A DNA stretch of 64,000 nt from Thiomicrospira sp. WB1 (GCF_001507535.1 NZ_LQBN01000002.1:62001-126000); one strand, 5' to 3'. Shown: positions 50,960 through 61,866, numbered from the stretch's first letter. Made by a program: numbers and translations. Notes: generated by a model not told the origin, from the letters alone.

Positions 50960-51390
50960 AGGGCGAAGTGCGTGACCTCGAAGGCGCGCTGCACATAGAC
51001 GGTGAAATTGATGGCATTCTGGAAACCGAGCATGAGATTTCAATCGGCGACCAGGGCACCGTCAGTGGGCTGGTTCGCGCCAAAAACATCGTTGTCAGTG
51101 GTGTGCTTGAAGGCAAGGTGGTGTGTGAAAGCATCGATATTTTGTCGACCGGCAAGCTGATGGGCGAAGTGGTCTGCGGCGAGATGATGATTGAAGCCGG
51201 TGGCAAGTTCATCGGTGAAAGCCGTGAGCTGACCGAGGGCGGCTTGATTGTCAGCTTCCCCGAGGCCGAAGAAAAAACCTTTTATGAGCCAACCGATGAA
51301 GTGTTGGAAGCCAAAAAGGTGGTCGAGCATAAAAAACAGCAAAGCCAGCCTGCGCCCAGTGAAGATGTGTTGCAGGAAGCTGGTCGTTAA
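50881..51390 (+). CDS. bactofilin
   Basis: About 169 residues. Polymerising cytoskeletal protein with a right-handed beta-helix of short repeats (about 18-115), seen as alternating Gly/Val/Ile strands such as GALHIDGEIDGILE and SGVLEGKVVC. Flanked by a short basic N-terminus and an acidic, disordered C-terminal tail (about 125-169). The ATG has GGAAGG upstream, inside the peptidase gene. See the finding on the overlap. Confidence 0.92.
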   Translation: MGIFKSNHSGSRPAGGKTIIAAGCKLKGEVRDLEGALHIDGEIDGILETEHEISIGDQGTVSGLVRAKNIVVSGVLEGKVVCESIDILSTGKLMGEVVCGEMMIEAGGKFIGESRELTEGGLIVSFPEAEEKTFYEPTDEVLEAKKVVEHKKQQSQPAPSEDVLQEAGR

Positions 51391-51468
51391 GGTTGATTGA
51401 ACGCCTCATTCCGAAAGGGACTGGTTGGTTTTGAACGAATTGAATTTGAATGTGAAACGAAGGGTTGA

Positions 51469-52494
51469 ATGATGACAAAACAGTATGACATTGCCGTTGC
51501 TGGCGCCACCGGTGCCGTAGGCGAAACCATTCTGAAAGTTCTGGAGGAACGCAACTTTCCGGTTCGTAACTTGTATCCTCTGGCGAGCAGTCGCTCAGCT
51601 GGCAAAAAAATAGAATTCAACGGCAGCTGGGTGGAAATCCAGGATCTGGCTACGTTTGACTTTTCCAAAGTCCAGATTGGGTTGTTCTCACCCGGTGGCA
51701 GTGTTTCGCGAGAATACGCCCCCAAAGCGGCGGCGGCAGGATGTGTTGTGGTTGATAATACCTCTGAGTTTCGTTATGACGACGATGTACCGCTGGTGGT
51801 CCCGGAGGTCAACCCCGATGCGGTGGCGGGCTACACTCAGCGTAACATCATTGCCAACCCCAACTGTTCGACCATTCAGATGATGGTGGCCATCAAGCCG
51901 ATTCACGACGCAGTGGGCATCAAACGTATCAATGTGTCGACCTATCAGGCGGTGTCGGGTTCGGGGAAAGAAGCGATTGAAGAACTGGCCGGGCAGACCC
52001 GTGACATCCTGAATCTCAAGCCGGTCAAGACGGAGGTTTATCCGAAGCAGATCGCGTTTAACTGTATCCCGCAGATTGACGTGTTTCAGGACAATGGCTA
52101 CACCAAGGAAGAAATGAAGATGGTGTGGGAGACCAAAAAGATTCTGGAAGACGAATCAGTGCTGGTGAACCCGACGGCGGTGCGTGTGCCGGTGTTCTAT
52201 GGACACAGCGAAGCCATTCACCTGGAAACCGATAAAAAAATTACCGCAGACGAAGCCAAGGCCCTGTTTGAAAAGACCGATGGGATTGTGCTGATGGATC
52301 AGCATGAAGACGGCGGTTATCCGACGGCTGTGACCGATGCGGCGGATACCGACCCTGTGTACGTTGGGCGCGTGCGTGAGGACATCACCTGCGATAACGG
52401 GCTGAACATTTGGGTGGTGGCAGACAACGTCCGTAAAGGTGCGGCGACCAATACCGTTCAGATTGCGGAACTTTTGATCAAAGATCACTTGTAA
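51469..52494 (+). CDS. asd: aspartate-semialdehyde dehydrogenase
   Basis: About 341 residues. Second step after LysC, leading to lysine (and cell-wall diaminopimelate), threonine and methionine. NADP-binding AGATGAVGETILKVL at the N-terminus, catalytic Cys in NPNCSTIQ, and GHSEAIHLE. It is the shorter, 340-residue class rather than the E. coli type. fimV, usually between asd and truA in Pseudomonas, is absent; the gap to truA is 20 nt. Confidence 0.97.
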   Translation: MMTKQYDIAVAGATGAVGETILKVLEERNFPVRNLYPLASSRSAGKKIEFNGSWVEIQDLATFDFSKVQIGLFSPGGSVSREYAPKAAAAGCVVVDNTSEFRYDDDVPLVVPEVNPDAVAGYTQRNIIANPNCSTIQMMVAIKPIHDAVGIKRINVSTYQAVSGSGKEAIEELAGQTRDILNLKPVKTEVYPKQIAFNCIPQIDVFQDNGYTKEEMKMVWETKKILEDESVLVNPTAVRVPVFYGHSEAIHLETDKKITADEAKALFEKTDGIVLMDQHEDGGYPTAVTDAADTDPVYVGRVREDITCDNGLNIWVVADNVRKGAATNTVQIAELLIKDHL

Positions 52495-52514
52495 GCGGCA
52501 ATCGAATCGTTCCG

Positions 52515-53315
52515 ATGTCTCAACGCATTGCCCTAGGGGTTGAGTACGCTGGCACACGGTATTGTGGCTGGCAGTACCAGCCTCACTGCGATTCGGTCCA
52601 GGGTCAATTGATGGACGCGTTGGCCTTTATTGCCAATGAACCGGTGGAAATGGCCTGTGCGGGTCGAACCGATACCGGTGTGCATGCGTTGGGTCAGGTA
52701 GCGCATTTTGATACCCGGGCCGAGCGACCGAACAAAGCCTGGGTTCAGGGCGTCAACACCCGATTGCCATCGGATATCCGGGTGACCTGGGCAAAGCTCA
52801 TGCCTGCCGAGTTCCATGCTCGTTTCAGTGCCGAGGCACGTGCTTATCGCTATGTGATACTGAATCAGCCAGTGGCGTCAGCGCATTGGGCCGACCGGGT
52901 GACCTGGGAGAGAGCGCCATTGAATGAAGTTTTCATGCATCAGGCCGGCCAGTTGTTGCTTGGCGAACGGGATTTCTCTTCGTTTCGAGCAGCGGGATGT
53001 CAGGCCAGTCATGCACGGCGACAAGTGCAGGCGCTAAGCGTTCGACGAGAAGGGCCTTTTGTGTTGATTGATATCCGTGCCAATGCGTTTTTGCATCACA
53101 TGGTTCGAAATATTGTGGGGACCCTGCTGGAAATTGGCCGTAAGGAACGCCCGATCGATTGGGTCAGTGAACTTCTGGCTTTGCGCGACCGAACCAAAGC
53201 GGCCAAAACCGCGCCGGCGACCGGCTTGTATTTTGTGAATGCTTATTATCCGTCGCAGTGGGACGTACCGCTGGCACAATTAGACGAGCGGCTCTGGGAG
53301 TATTCACATGGTTAA
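52515..53315 (+). CDS. truA: tRNA pseudouridine(38-40) synthase
   Basis: About 266 residues. Makes pseudouridine at positions 38-40 of the tRNA anticodon arm. Catalytic Asp is in [18 protein letters not shown]-terminal [15 protein letters not shown] and [17 protein letters not shown] are family blocks. It overlaps trpF by 8 nt. Confidence 0.96.
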   Translation: MSQRIALGVEYAGTRYCGWQYQPHCDSVQGQLMDALAFIANEPVEMACAGRTDTGVHALGQVAHFDTRAERPNKAWVQGVNTRLPSDIRVTWAKLMPAEFHARFSAEARAYRYVILNQPVASAHWADRVTWERAPLNEVFMHQAGQLLLGERDFSSFRAAGCQASHARRQVQALSVRREGPFVLIDIRANAFLHHMVRNIVGTLLEIGRKERPIDWVSELLALRDRTKAAKTAPATGLYFVNAYYPSQWDVPLAQLDERLWEYSHG

Positions 53316-53979
53316 TGCGACAGACAATGCCCGAACGCGGGTGAAAATTTGCGGCATTACCTGTGAAGCGGATGCGTTGGCGGCCGCACAGGCCGGTGCT
53401 GATGCAATCGGGCTGGTGTTTTATTCAAAAAGCCCCCGCGCCGTATCCCCTGAGCAGGCGGCAAAGATTCAGTCAGTATTGCCGCCTTTTGTCTCCACGG
53501 TCGGGTTATTTGTGAATGCTTCTGTCGAAGCAGTGCAAGAGACGCTGGACTCGGTGCCCCTTGATCTGTTGCAGTTTCATGGTGATGAAACGGCGACGTT
53601 TTGTGAACAGTTTGATCGCCCCTACATGAAGGCGATTCGGATGCAGGCCGATACAGACTTGTTTGAATTGGCACAAACGCACGCGCGGAGTCAGGCATTG
53701 CTGTTGGATACCTACGTGAAAGGGGTGCCGGGGGGCACTGGGGAACAGTTCAACTGGGACTGGGTGACGCCTCAGGCCTTGTCCACACTCGATAAGCCGA
53801 TTGTGCTGGCGGGTGGATTAAATAAAGATAACGTGAGTGAGGCGATCACCACGGTTCGGCCTTGGGCCGTTGATGTAAGTGGCGGGGTTGAAAGCGCTCC
53901 GGGTCGGAAGGATTCCAAACTCGTTCAGGCATTCATTCAGGCCACAGTTGGCCCGATGCAAAAACAGGAAAATGTATGA
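53308..53979 (+). CDS. trpF: phosphoribosylanthranilate isomerase
   Basis: About 223 residues. TIM-barrel enzyme of tryptophan synthesis. Begins [12 protein letters not shown], catalytic Cys in KICGIT, and [21 protein letters not shown] at the phosphate site. GGGAG lies 6 nt upstream. Overlaps truA by 8 nt and trpB by 4 nt. Confidence 0.97.
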   Translation: MVNATDNARTRVKICGITCEADALAAAQAGADAIGLVFYSKSPRAVSPEQAAKIQSVLPPFVSTVGLFVNASVEAVQETLDSVPLDLLQFHGDETATFCEQFDRPYMKAIRMQADTDLFELAQTHARSQALLLDTYVKGVPGGTGEQFNWDWVTPQALSTLDKPIVLAGGLNKDNVSEAITTVRPWAVDVSGGVESAPGRKDSKLVQAFIQATVGPMQKQENV

Positions 53980-55181
53980 CCATTGATTACTCACAGTACC
54001 CCGATGCAAGAGGCCATTTTGGTGTGTATGGCGGTGTGTTCGCACCGGAAACGCTGATGGCGGCACTTTCGGAATTGACGTCACAGTACCAGTCACTGAA
54101 AGATGATCCAGCGTTTATGGACGCTTTGGCGCGTGATTATCAGGACTATGTCGGGCGTCCCACCCCGCTTTATCTGGCAGAGCGCTGGTCCGATGCGGTC
54201 GGTGGTGCCAAAATCTATCTAAAGCGCGAAGACCTGAACCATACAGGTGCGCATAAAATCAACAATACCATCGGTCAGGCTTTGCTTGCCAAGAAACTGG
54301 GCAAGACACGCATCATTGCTGAGACCGGAGCCGGTCAGCATGGTGTGGCCAGTGCCACGGTTGCCGCGCGTCTTGGCTTGGAATGCGTGGTGTACATGGG
54401 AGCGGAAGATGTCAAGCGTCAGGCACCCAATGTCGCCCGTATGCGTATGCTGGGAGCCGAAGTGGTCGCAGTGGAGTCCGGTACCCGTACCCTGAAAGAC
54501 GCTCTGAATGAGGCGATGCGAGACTGGGTCACCAACGTGGACGACACCTTCTATATTATCGGCACCGTGGCTGGCCCTCACCCTTATCCAATGATGGTTC
54601 GGGATTTTCAGGCCATTATTGGCCGTGAAGCCAAACAACAGCACCTGGAAAAGGAAGGACGTCTGCCCGATGCCGTGGTGGCCTGCGTCGGCGGCGGCTC
54701 CAACGCCATTGGCATTTTTTATGATTTTCTAGGTGATACGTCGGTCAAACTGGTTGGTGTGGAGGCCGGTGGCCATGGTTTGGCTTCGGGAGAACATGCT
54801 GCGCCGTTATGCCAAGGGAAGCCGGGGGTTTTGCACGGCAATCGCACCTACATTATGGAAGATGAAAACGGACAGATACTGGGGACACATTCGATTTCAG
54901 CCGGTTTGGATTACCCGGGGGTCGGGCCGGAGCACGCCTGGTTGAAAGACATCGGTCGTGCGGAATATGTGGCCATTGATGACGACGAAGCCATGCAGGG
55001 GTGTCGCGACTTGACCCGCTTTGAAGGGATTATTCCCGCACTGGAAACCAGTCATGCACTGGCTCAGGCCTTCAAAATGGCTGCTGACATGCGTCCGGAT
55101 CAATCCATTGTTGTCAATTTGTCCGGTCGCGGCGATAAAGATATGAATACCATTGCTGCGATTGAAGGATTTGAATTTTAA
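53976..55181 (+). CDS. trpB: tryptophan synthase beta chain
   Basis: About 401 residues. PLP enzyme joining indole and serine. PLP Lys is in [11 protein letters not shown], with [12 protein letters not shown] and [10 protein letters not shown]. Overlaps trpF by 4 nt. In Pseudomonas trpBA is elsewhere; here it sits between trpF and accD. Confidence 0.98.
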   Translation: MTIDYSQYPDARGHFGVYGGVFAPETLMAALSELTSQYQSLKDDPAFMDALARDYQDYVGRPTPLYLAERWSDAVGGAKIYLKREDLNHTGAHKINNTIGQALLAKKLGKTRIIAETGAGQHGVASATVAARLGLECVVYMGAEDVKRQAPNVARMRMLGAEVVAVESGTRTLKDALNEAMRDWVTNVDDTFYIIGTVAGPHPYPMMVRDFQAIIGREAKQQHLEKEGRLPDAVVACVGGGSNAIGIFYDFLGDTSVKLVGVEAGGHGLASGEHAAPLCQGKPGVLHGNRTYIMEDENGQILGTHSISAGLDYPGVGPEHAWLKDIGRAEYVAIDDDEAMQGCRDLTRFEGIIPALETSHALAQAFKMAADMRPDQSIVVNLSGRGDKDMNTIAAIEGFEF

Positions 55182-55194
55182 CGTGAGTGCTGAC

Positions 55195-56046
55195 ATGACC
55201 CAAACCTCTCGACGCATCGCCGAAACGTTTTCGGCGCTGAAAGAACAAAAACGAACGGCGTTGATTCCCTACATCACTGCGGGTGACCCGCACCCGGATA
55301 TGACGGTGCCACTGATGCACAGTCTGGTGGACGCAGGGGCGGACATGCTTGAACTGGGCGTGCCGTTCTCGGATCCGATGGCCGATGGCCCGGTGATTCA
55401 AAAAGCGGTGGAGCGGGCGCTGTCGCATCAAGTTAGCCTCAGACAGGTGCTTGAGATGGTGGTGCAGTTCCGGCAGAAAGATGCACACACGCCTGTGATT
55501 CTGATGGGCTACTTGAACCCGATTGAAGCCATGGGCGTGGAAACGTTTGCTCATCAGGCGCAGCAGTCAGGGGTGGATGCCGTTTTAACGGTGGACATGC
55601 CTCCGGAAGAGACCGAATTTTACCTGCCGGCACTGAAACAGGCGTCAACGGATTTAATTTTCCTCGTTTCACCGACCACGCCCGAAAGCCGATTGACCGC
55701 TGTCAATGAACAAGGCAGCGGTTTTGTTTACTATGTGTCATTGAAAGGGGTCACCGGTTCAGGCCGGCTGGATGTCGACGATGTGGCGACGCATGTGGCC
55801 TCGTTACGTCAACGCACGGCCATGCCTGTGGCGATCGGTTTTGGCATTCGTGATGCTCAGGCGGCTCATGCGATGGCCCAGCTGGGGGACGCTGTGATCA
55901 TCGGTTCGGCCCTGGTTCGGGAAATTGAAACCCTGGTTGAACAGAATCAGGTCAACTTTGAAACCGTCCAAGCCCGCGTGACCAGTCAGTTGCGATGTTT
56001 TCGTGATGCCATCGATCTGGCCGATGCAGGCAAAGAACTGGAATGA
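55195..56046 (+). CDS. trpA: tryptophan synthase alpha chain
   Basis: About 283 residues. Makes indole and channels it to TrpB. Blocks: ALIPYITAGDP, the catalytic Glu in LELGVPFSDPMADGP, and YYVSLKGVTGSG. ATG 55195 (MTQTSRRIAETF) fits the family; GTG 55183 is an alternative start with AAGGA further upstream. It follows trpB by 13 nt. Confidence 0.95.
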   Translation: MTQTSRRIAETFSALKEQKRTALIPYITAGDPHPDMTVPLMHSLVDAGADMLELGVPFSDPMADGPVIQKAVERALSHQVSLRQVLEMVVQFRQKDAHTPVILMGYLNPIEAMGVETFAHQAQQSGVDAVLTVDMPPEETEFYLPALKQASTDLIFLVSPTTPESRLTAVNEQGSGFVYYVSLKGVTGSGRLDVDDVATHVASLRQRTAMPVAIGFGIRDAQAAHAMAQLGDAVIIGSALVREIETLVEQNQVNFETVQARVTSQLRCFRDAIDLADAGKELE

Positions 56047-56067
56047 ATTGCAAAGGGAGATCCCACC

Positions 56068-56925
56068 ATGAGTTGGTTTGAAAAAATTCTGCCAAGTATC
56101 AAGCAAGTCAGAGAACGCAAAAAAAATGTCCCCGAAGGGCTTTGGACAAAGTGCCCCAAGTGTGACAGCACTTTGTATCGCGCCGAAGTGATTCGAAACC
56201 TGGATGTTTGCCCTAAGTGTGATCATCACATGCGAATGGGCGCGCGGCGACGCTTGGAAACGTTTCTGGATGAAGGCTCCGCCATGGAAATTCATGGCAA
56301 TGTCTCCCCCGTCGATGCGTTAAAGTTCAAGGATATGAAAACCTATAAAAGCCGTTTGTCCCAGGCCCAGAAAACCACCGGTGAAAAGGACAGTTTTGTC
56401 ACCATGATCGGTCAGATCCATGGGTTGGAGGTTGTCGCAGGCGCTTTTGAATTTCGATTCATGGGCGGTTCCATGGGGTCGGTGATGGGAGAAAAATTTG
56501 TCCGTGCGGTGAATACGGCGATTGAAAAGGAATGCCCGCTGGTTGTGTTTTCGGCCAGTGGGGGCGCGCGCATGCAGGAAGCGCTGTTTTCACTGATGCA
56601 GATGGCCAAAACCAGTGCCGCATTGGGTCGGCTGCGAGCAAAGCGTCTGCCGTTTATTTCAGTGCTGACCGACCCGACCATGGGCGGTGTTTCGGCCAGT
56701 TTTGCCATGCTGGGTGATTTGAATGTCGCCGAACCCAAGGCATTAATTGGCTTTGCCGGTCCAAGAGTGATTGAACAGACGGTTCGTGAAACGCTGCCAG
56801 AAGGGTTTCAGCGTTCTGAGTTCCTGTTGGAGCACGGGGCCATTGACCGCATTGTCCATCGCCATCAGTTGGCGTCGGAATTGTCCGATGTCTGCCGGAT
56901 GCTGATGAAAAAGCCCGCTGCCTGA
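56068..56925 (+). CDS. accD: acetyl-CoA carboxylase carboxyltransferase beta subunit
   Basis: About 285 residues. Transfers the carboxyl group to acetyl-CoA for fatty acid synthesis, with AccA. The zinc ribbon is intact: CPKCDSTLY and CPKCDHH (residues about 28-50). Crotonase core includes [16 protein letters not shown] and [19 protein letters not shown] lies before the ATG. folC follows after 7 nt. Confidence 0.97.
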   Translation: MSWFEKILPSIKQVRERKKNVPEGLWTKCPKCDSTLYRAEVIRNLDVCPKCDHHMRMGARRRLETFLDEGSAMEIHGNVSPVDALKFKDMKTYKSRLSQAQKTTGEKDSFVTMIGQIHGLEVVAGAFEFRFMGGSMGSVMGEKFVRAVNTAIEKECPLVVFSASGGARMQEALFSLMQMAKTSAALGRLRAKRLPFISVLTDPTMGGVSASFAMLGDLNVAEPKALIGFAGPRVIEQTVRETLPEGFQRSEFLLEHGAIDRIVHRHQLASELSDVCRMLMKKPAA

Positions 56926-56932
56926 CGTCACC

Positions 56933-58258
56933 ATGTCGAACCCGTATCGATCACTCAACGACTGGGAGGCGCATTTACTGCAACGTCATCCGGACGAGAT
57001 TGAACTGGGTGTCGAGCGTGTCAAGTCGGTTGCGCAAGCACTGGGTGTGGCCAAACCAAAGCCACTGGTCATCACCGTGGCTGGCACCAACGGCAAGGGT
57101 TCCAGTGTGGCGATGCTGGCCTCAATTTATCATGCAGCGGGCTATCGGGTCGGCACCTACACATCTCCTCATTTTCATCGATTCAATGAACGAATTCAGG
57201 TTGGTTTGCAGCCGGTTGATGATGCGTCCATTGTGGCGGCATTTGAAGCCATAGACGCCGCGGCGGGCCCGACCCGTCTGACCTATTTCGAAGTGGCGAC
57301 GCTGGCCGCTTTGTATGTGTTTGCACAACAACCGTTGGATGTCATCATTCTGGAAGTTGGGCTGGGAGGTCGCCTGGATGCCGTGAATCTGGTGGATGCG
57401 GATGCGTGCCTGATTACAGCGATCGATGTGGATCACCAGGCCTGGCTGGGCAGTGACCGTGAAACCATTGGCCGAGAAAAAGCCGGTGTGATGCGCGCTG
57501 GTCGTCCCTGCGTCTGCTCGGACCGTCATGTGCCAGCCTCGGTCATGGCGCAAGCTGAGACGCTTCAAACACCACTGCGAGCTCTGGGCAAAGACTTTGA
57601 CTGGCAGGGTACGACGACGGACCAGGCCTGGTGGTTTTTGCCAGATGCGAGTCAAAAAACGGAAACCTGGTCCATGCCGGCCTTGCCGCTGAAAGGACGT
57701 TATCAGTGTGACAATGCCAGTGGTGTCTTGGCTTTGGTGGATTGGCTTTCGGATCAACGTCCGGTGGCACAGGATAAGATGCGGGCAGGACTGAAAAAGA
57801 CGCGGCATGCAGGCCGGATGCAGCAGGTCACTTGGCAGGGGCAGCATTGGCTGCTGGATGTGGCGCACAACCCCCATGCGGCTGCCGCATTGACTCAAGC
57901 ACTGTCTTCTTCGGCGAAGGCTGTGCCTCACTGCGTCTGTGTGTTGGCGGTGATGGCTGATAAGGATGTCGGAGGAATGATCCGTGCGTTGGCACCGGTG
58001 GTTCGTCACTGGGTGTTGCCACCGCTATCGGTTGAGCGCGCCTTGTCTTCCGAAGTACTGGCAAATCAGTTAAAGGGGGCCGGGATGGCCGCAAACCGCA
58101 TTCATGTGAGCGATTCGATGGCCCATGCACTGGAAACCGGGCGTATGTTGGCGCAAGATGAATCGATGCAGGCCGTGGTGTGTGGGTCTTTTTATACGGT
58201 GGCGGAGGCATTGCCCGTGATGGATGTCTCTGTGAATGAAAGCGAGGCGGTGGTATGA
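56933..58258 (+). CDS. folC: folylpolyglutamate/dihydrofolate synthase
   Basis: About 441 residues. Adds glutamate to folates. ATP site VAGTNGKGSSVAMLASI, TSPHFHRFNERI, and the conserved region around IDVDHQAWLGSDRETIGREKAG near residues 160-180, where a one-substitution palindrome copy falls. An exact copy follows at 57621. Overlaps the SPOR gene by 4 nt (ATGA). Confidence 0.96.
   Translation: MSNPYRSLNDWEAHLLQRHPDEIELGVERVKSVAQALGVAKPKPLVITVAGTNGKGSSVAMLASIYHAAGYRVGTYTSPHFHRFNERIQVGLQPVDDASIVAAFEAIDAAAGPTRLTYFEVATLAALYVFAQQPLDVIILEVGLGGRLDAVNLVDADACLITAIDVDHQAWLGSDRETIGREKAGVMRAGRPCVCSDRHVPASVMAQAETLQTPLRALGKDFDWQGTTTDQAWWFLPDASQKTETWSMPALPLKGRYQCDNASGVLALVDWLSDQRPVAQDKMRAGLKKTRHAGRMQQVTWQGQHWLLDVAHNPHAAAALTQALSSSAKAVPHCVCVLAVMADKDVGGMIRALAPVVRHWVLPPLSVERALSSEVLANQLKGAGMAANRIHVSDSMAHALETGRMLAQDESMQAVVCGSFYTVAEALPVMDVSVNESEAVV
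57435..57446. repeat. ACCAGGCCTGGT palindrome, one-substitution copy
   Basis: ACCAGGCCTGGC in folC, in the conserved Asp-His-x3-Leu-Gly motif, encoding Gln-Ala-Trp without an indel. Confidence 0.75.
57621..57632. repeat. ACCAGGCCTGGT palindrome, exact copy
   Basis: In folC, 186 bp from the previous copy, encoding Gln-Ala-Trp in a variable region. Confidence 0.9.
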
Positions 58259-58794
58259 CGAATCCCTCTTGCGATGAGCATACAGACGAACAGGAAGCCT
58301 TTAAGAATCGCCTGGTTGGTGCCGTATTGTGGCTGGGGGTTCTCGTGCTAGTTGTGCCCCAGTGGTACGCCAACCCGGTTGCATTTGATCCACAGTCGCC
58401 CTGGCCGGAAGTGTCTGAAGCCGACAGCCAGCCGGCCATGGTTCACACTCTGCCGACTGAAGCATCCGAGGCAGACGTGGCTTCAGGCAGTGAGCCGCAA
58501 GCCGATTCGACTGAAACAGCGTCGCCTGAGACGCAGTGGATTTTGCGCCTGGTTGCGTATCGCACGGAAGAGCAGGCCAGAAAACTTGCAGGAGAGCTGG
58601 AATACGATTATCAGGTGTTTATCAAACACTTTCCGCAATCCAATTATTATTCAGTCCGGTCCGGTCCTTATGCGGATCGTGCGCAGGCTGAAAAAGATCA
58701 GAAAAAACTCGATCAAATGTTAAATATTGAATCCCAACTGGTTAGAATTTCGCCGAACCAATCGGGCACCGAGGCAACGAACGGGAGAGAGTAG
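58255..58794 (+). CDS. SPOR-domain membrane protein
   Basis: About 179 residues. One N-terminal TM helix (about 23-42), a Ser/Glu/Ala-rich periplasmic linker, and a C-terminal SPOR domain (about 98-165: [21 protein letters not shown] and [18 protein letters not shown]). SPOR domains bind denuded glycan at division septa. It is at the DedD-like position between folC and purF; cvpA, which usually follows, is missing. Confidence 0.9.
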   Translation: MTNPSCDEHTDEQEAFKNRLVGAVLWLGVLVLVVPQWYANPVAFDPQSPWPEVSEADSQPAMVHTLPTEASEADVASGSEPQADSTETASPETQWILRLVAYRTEEQARKLAGELEYDYQVFIKHFPQSNYYSVRSGPYADRAQAEKDQKKLDQMLNIESQLVRISPNQSGTEATNGRE

Positions 58795-58795
58795 T

Positions 58796-60307
58796 ATGTG
58801 TGGCATAGTGGGTATGGTTTCAGCAACGCCGGTCAATCAGGAGTTGTATGACGCGCTGACGGTTTTGCAGCATCGCGGACAGGACGCAGCGGGTATTGTG
58901 ACCTGTGATCAGGGGCGTTTGTACCAGCGAAAAGATAATGGCATGGTCAAAGACGTATTCCGCACCCGCCACATGCGGGATCTGGTCGGGCGCATGGGCA
59001 TCGGGCATGTGCGCTATCCAACCGCGGGTAGCTCTTCAAGTGCCGAAGCGCAGCCGTTTTATGTCAACTCGCCTTACGGGATTGCGCTGGGACATAACGG
59101 TAATATCACCAATGCTGATCAGTTGTCCAAAGAGATTTATGAAGAAGATTTGCGCCACCTGAACACCAACTCCGATTCGGAAGTGTTGGTGAATGTGTTT
59201 GCTCATGAGTTGATGCGAGACAAAAAACTGTCGGTGTCGCCGGGCGATATTTTTGCTGCCATCAAAGGGGTGCATCGCCGTTGCCGCGGCGGCTATGCTG
59301 CCGTTGGCATTATTCCTTCGGTCGGACTCTTTGCGTTTCGGGATCCGCATGCCTTGCGTCCGGTTGTGGTCGGTCAGCGCCAGGCCGACAATGGTGATAC
59401 CGATTACATGATTGCGTCGGAAAGCGTTGCGCTCAGTGCAGCCGGGTTTGAACTGATGCGCGATCTGGGGCCAGGGGAAGCGGTGGTGGTCACCGAGAAA
59501 GGTGAGATTCACTTTGAACAGTGTGCGGAAAATCCCCAGTATAACCCGTGTATTTTTGAGTTTGTTTATTTCGCCCGCCCGGATTCCATGATTGATGACA
59601 TCTCAGTCTATAAATCCCGTTTACGCATGGGTGAAAAACTGGCTGAACAGATTCTCAATGATTGGCCGGACAATGACATTGATGTGGTCATGCCGATTCC
59701 CGACACCAGCCGTACCTCGGCGTTGCAGCTGGCGGACCGTTTAGGCAAACCTTACCGGGAAGGCTTTATCAAAAACCGTTACATCGGCCGCACGTTTATC
59801 ATGCCTGGACAAACACAGCGCAAAAAATCGGTGCGTCAGAAACTGAATCCGGTCCCGCTTGAGTTTCAGGATAAAAACATTTTGTTGGTGGACGATTCGA
59901 TCGTGCGCGGTACCACTTCCGGAGAAATTGTGCAGATGGCGCGTGATGCCGGTGCCAAAAATGTGTATTTTGCTTCGGCCGCACCTGCGGTGCGCTACCC
60001 TTATGTTTACGGCATCGACATGCCCAGCCCGTCTGAACTGATTGCCAATGGACGAGACATTGAGCAGATTCGTGACTACATCGGGGCCGATCGTTTGTTC
60101 TATCAGAAGCTGGACGATCTGATTGATGCGGTGTCGTATGGCAGCCGACGCATCAATGAATTTGACACGTCGTGTTTCAGCGGCTGTTATGTGACGGGCG
60201 ACATCACTCAGGAATACCTGGATTCTCTGGATCAAAGTCGTAATGACTCGGCCAAGCGCAAACAAAAGCAGGTCGGGCGCGAGCCAGTGGGGATCTACAA
60301 TGGATGA
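58796..60307 (+). CDS. purF: amidophosphoribosyltransferase
   Basis: About 503 residues. First committed step of purine synthesis. Cys2 at the new N-terminus (MCGIVGMVS) is the glutaminase nucleophile, so the start is 58796 and not the longer frame to 58727. The PRPP site is [23 protein letters not shown] is upstream. It overlaps metZ by 8 nt. Confidence 0.97.
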   Translation: MCGIVGMVSATPVNQELYDALTVLQHRGQDAAGIVTCDQGRLYQRKDNGMVKDVFRTRHMRDLVGRMGIGHVRYPTAGSSSSAEAQPFYVNSPYGIALGHNGNITNADQLSKEIYEEDLRHLNTNSDSEVLVNVFAHELMRDKKLSVSPGDIFAAIKGVHRRCRGGYAAVGIIPSVGLFAFRDPHALRPVVVGQRQADNGDTDYMIASESVALSAAGFELMRDLGPGEAVVVTEKGEIHFEQCAENPQYNPCIFEFVYFARPDSMIDDISVYKSRLRMGEKLAEQILNDWPDNDIDVVMPIPDTSRTSALQLADRLGKPYREGFIKNRYIGRTFIMPGQTQRKKSVRQKLNPVPLEFQDKNILLVDDSIVRGTTSGEIVQMARDAGAKNVYFASAAPAVRYPYVYGIDMPSPSELIANGRDIEQIRDYIGADRLFYQKLDDLIDAVSYGSRRINEFDTSCFSGCYVTGDITQEYLDSLDQSRNDSAKRKQKQVGREPVGIYNG

Positions 60308-61484
60308 TCATCAGTGGGCATTGGAAACGCTCGCGATCCGAGCCGGTTACGAACAGACCGAGCAGCAGGAAAACAGTGAAGCCATTTTCCCCACCTCCAG
60401 TTTTCGCTATGAGTCTGCACAGCAGGCCGCGGACCGTTTCAGTGGTGAGGAGGCGGGTAATGTCTATTCCCGCTTTACTAACCCGACCGTTCAGGCCTTT
60501 GAGCGTCGCTTGGCGGCGATGGAAGAGGGGGAGGCCTGTGTGGCCACAGCTTCGGGCATGTCGGCCATTCTGACCAGCATGATTGGTCTGCTTCAGGCCG
60601 GTGACCATTTGGTATGCTCGCAAAATGTGTTCGGGACCACCCGCGTGCTGTTTGATCAGTATTTGCGCAAGTTCGGGGTGGCGATCAGCTTTGTGCCTTT
60701 GACCGATCTGGCGGCTTGGGAAGACGCGATTCAGCCCAATACCCGCCTGTTGTTTTTGGAGACGCCGTCGAATCCATTGTCCGAAGTTGCAGACATGGCC
60801 CGGCTTTCTGAGCTGGCGAAACGCCATCAGGCCTGGTTAATGGTCGATAACTGTTTTTGTACTCCGGCTTTGCAACGCCCTCTGGCACTGGGCGCCGATC
60901 TGGTGATTCATTCGGCCACCAAATTCTTGGATGGGCAGGGACGAGCCGTCGGCGGCGCCGTGGTGGGCCCCGCCGATTTGATTGAAGAAAAAATCCGTGG
61001 TGTCATGCGCACGGCCGGGCCATCCATGAGCCCTTTTAATGCCTGGATATTCCTGAAGGGGCTGGAAACCCTGGCATTGCGAATGGAGGCCCATAGTCGC
61101 CAAGCGCAATCCCTCGCTGAATGGCTGGCGGTGCACCCGGCGGTTGAACGCGTGTATTTCCCGGGGTTGGCGGACCATCCTCAAAGAGCGCTGATAGAGC
61201 GACAACAAGCAGGGCCGGGCGGGTTGTTGGCCTTTGAGGTGAAAGGTGGTCAGGCCGAAGCCTGGTCTGTGATCGACCAGACGCGCCTGATTTCGATCAC
61301 CGCGAATCTGGGTGATGTCAAAACCAGTATTACGCATCCGGCAACCACCACCCATGCCCGTGTGCCGGAAGCCGAGCGTGAAGCCAGCGGCATCACGATG
61401 GCTTTGTTAAGGGTGTCCGTTGGGCTGGAAACGATCGATGACTTGAAAGCCGATCTCGCGCGGGGTTTGGACGCGATTGCCTGA
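60300..61484 (+). CDS. metZ: O-succinylhomoserine sulfhydrylase
   Basis: About 394 residues. PLP enzyme using sulfide directly to make homocysteine. The Cys/Met-metabolism signature with the PLP Lys is in [20 protein letters not shown]-like [13 protein letters not shown] and VVDNCFCTP-type MVDNCFCTP also match. The purF-metZ order supports MetZ rather than MetB. A one-substitution palindrome copy is inside it. Confidence 0.93.
   Translation: MDDHQWALETLAIRAGYEQTEQQENSEAIFPTSSFRYESAQQAADRFSGEEAGNVYSRFTNPTVQAFERRLAAMEEGEACVATASGMSAILTSMIGLLQAGDHLVCSQNVFGTTRVLFDQYLRKFGVAISFVPLTDLAAWEDAIQPNTRLLFLETPSNPLSEVADMARLSELAKRHQAWLMVDNCFCTPALQRPLALGADLVIHSATKFLDGQGRAVGGAVVGPADLIEEKIRGVMRTAGPSMSPFNAWIFLKGLETLALRMEAHSRQAQSLAEWLAVHPAVERVYFPGLADHPQRALIERQQAGPGGLLAFEVKGGQAEAWSVIDQTRLISITANLGDVKTSITHPATTTHARVPEAEREASGITMALLRVSVGLETIDDLKADLARGLDAIA
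60826..60837. repeat. ACCAGGCCTGGT palindrome, one-substitution copy
   Basis: ATCAGGCCTGGT in metZ, encoding Gln-Ala-Trp just before the conserved VDNCFCTP region. Confidence 0.7.
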
Positions 61485-61502
61485 AGCGCCGACCTGTTTT
61501 TT

Positions 61503-61514
61503 ACCAGGCCTGGT
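61503..61514. repeat. ACCAGGCCTGGT palindrome, exact copy
   Basis: In the 52-nt gap between convergent metZ and yhbY, preceded by a 6-T run. Confidence 0.9.
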
Positions 61515-61536
61515 CGTTTCGGACTCTTTCAGCGAC

Positions 61537-61866
61537 TTACTTGGGCAGTTCAGCGGCCAACTCTGAATCAACGTTTAGGCGCAACAAAACCACAATTTTG
61601 CCCACGGATTGAACAATCTGAGCTCCGGTTTGTTCAACCAGTGCGTTGATCATCGCCTGACGCGCGTCGCGATCGTCTTCCGCCATTTTGATTTTGAGCA
61701 GTTCGTGATGGCTCAGCGCCTCTTCAACCGCATCGGATACGGCCGGCGTCAAACCGTTTGCCCCAATCAGGATGACGGGGCGTAACCCATGCGCAATGCC
61801 TTTTAGAAATTTCTTTTTTGATGTGGTCAGCTTAGGCTGGACCGGATTGACAAGGCGTTCAGTCAT
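61537..61866 (-). CDS. yhbY: CRM-domain RNA-binding protein YhbY
   Basis: About 109 residues. Binds pre-50S particles in E. coli. Residues 20-90 form the CRM domain, with KGIAHGLRPVILIGANGLTPAV and HELLKIKM. Divergent from rlmE, as in many gammaproteobacteria. The short dyad TTGCG-TTCG-CGCAA (61891-61904) lies in its 5' region. Confidence 0.93.
   Translation of the reverse strand: MTERLVNPVQPKLTTSKKKFLKGIAHGLRPVILIGANGLTPAVSDAVEEALSHHELLKIKMAEDDRDARQAMINALVEQTGAQIVQSVGKIVVLLRLNVDSELAAELPK

Noticed and set aside
58727-58795. Longer N-terminus for purF
   Set aside because: The catalytic cysteine must follow the initiator Met directly, which fixes the start at 58796.
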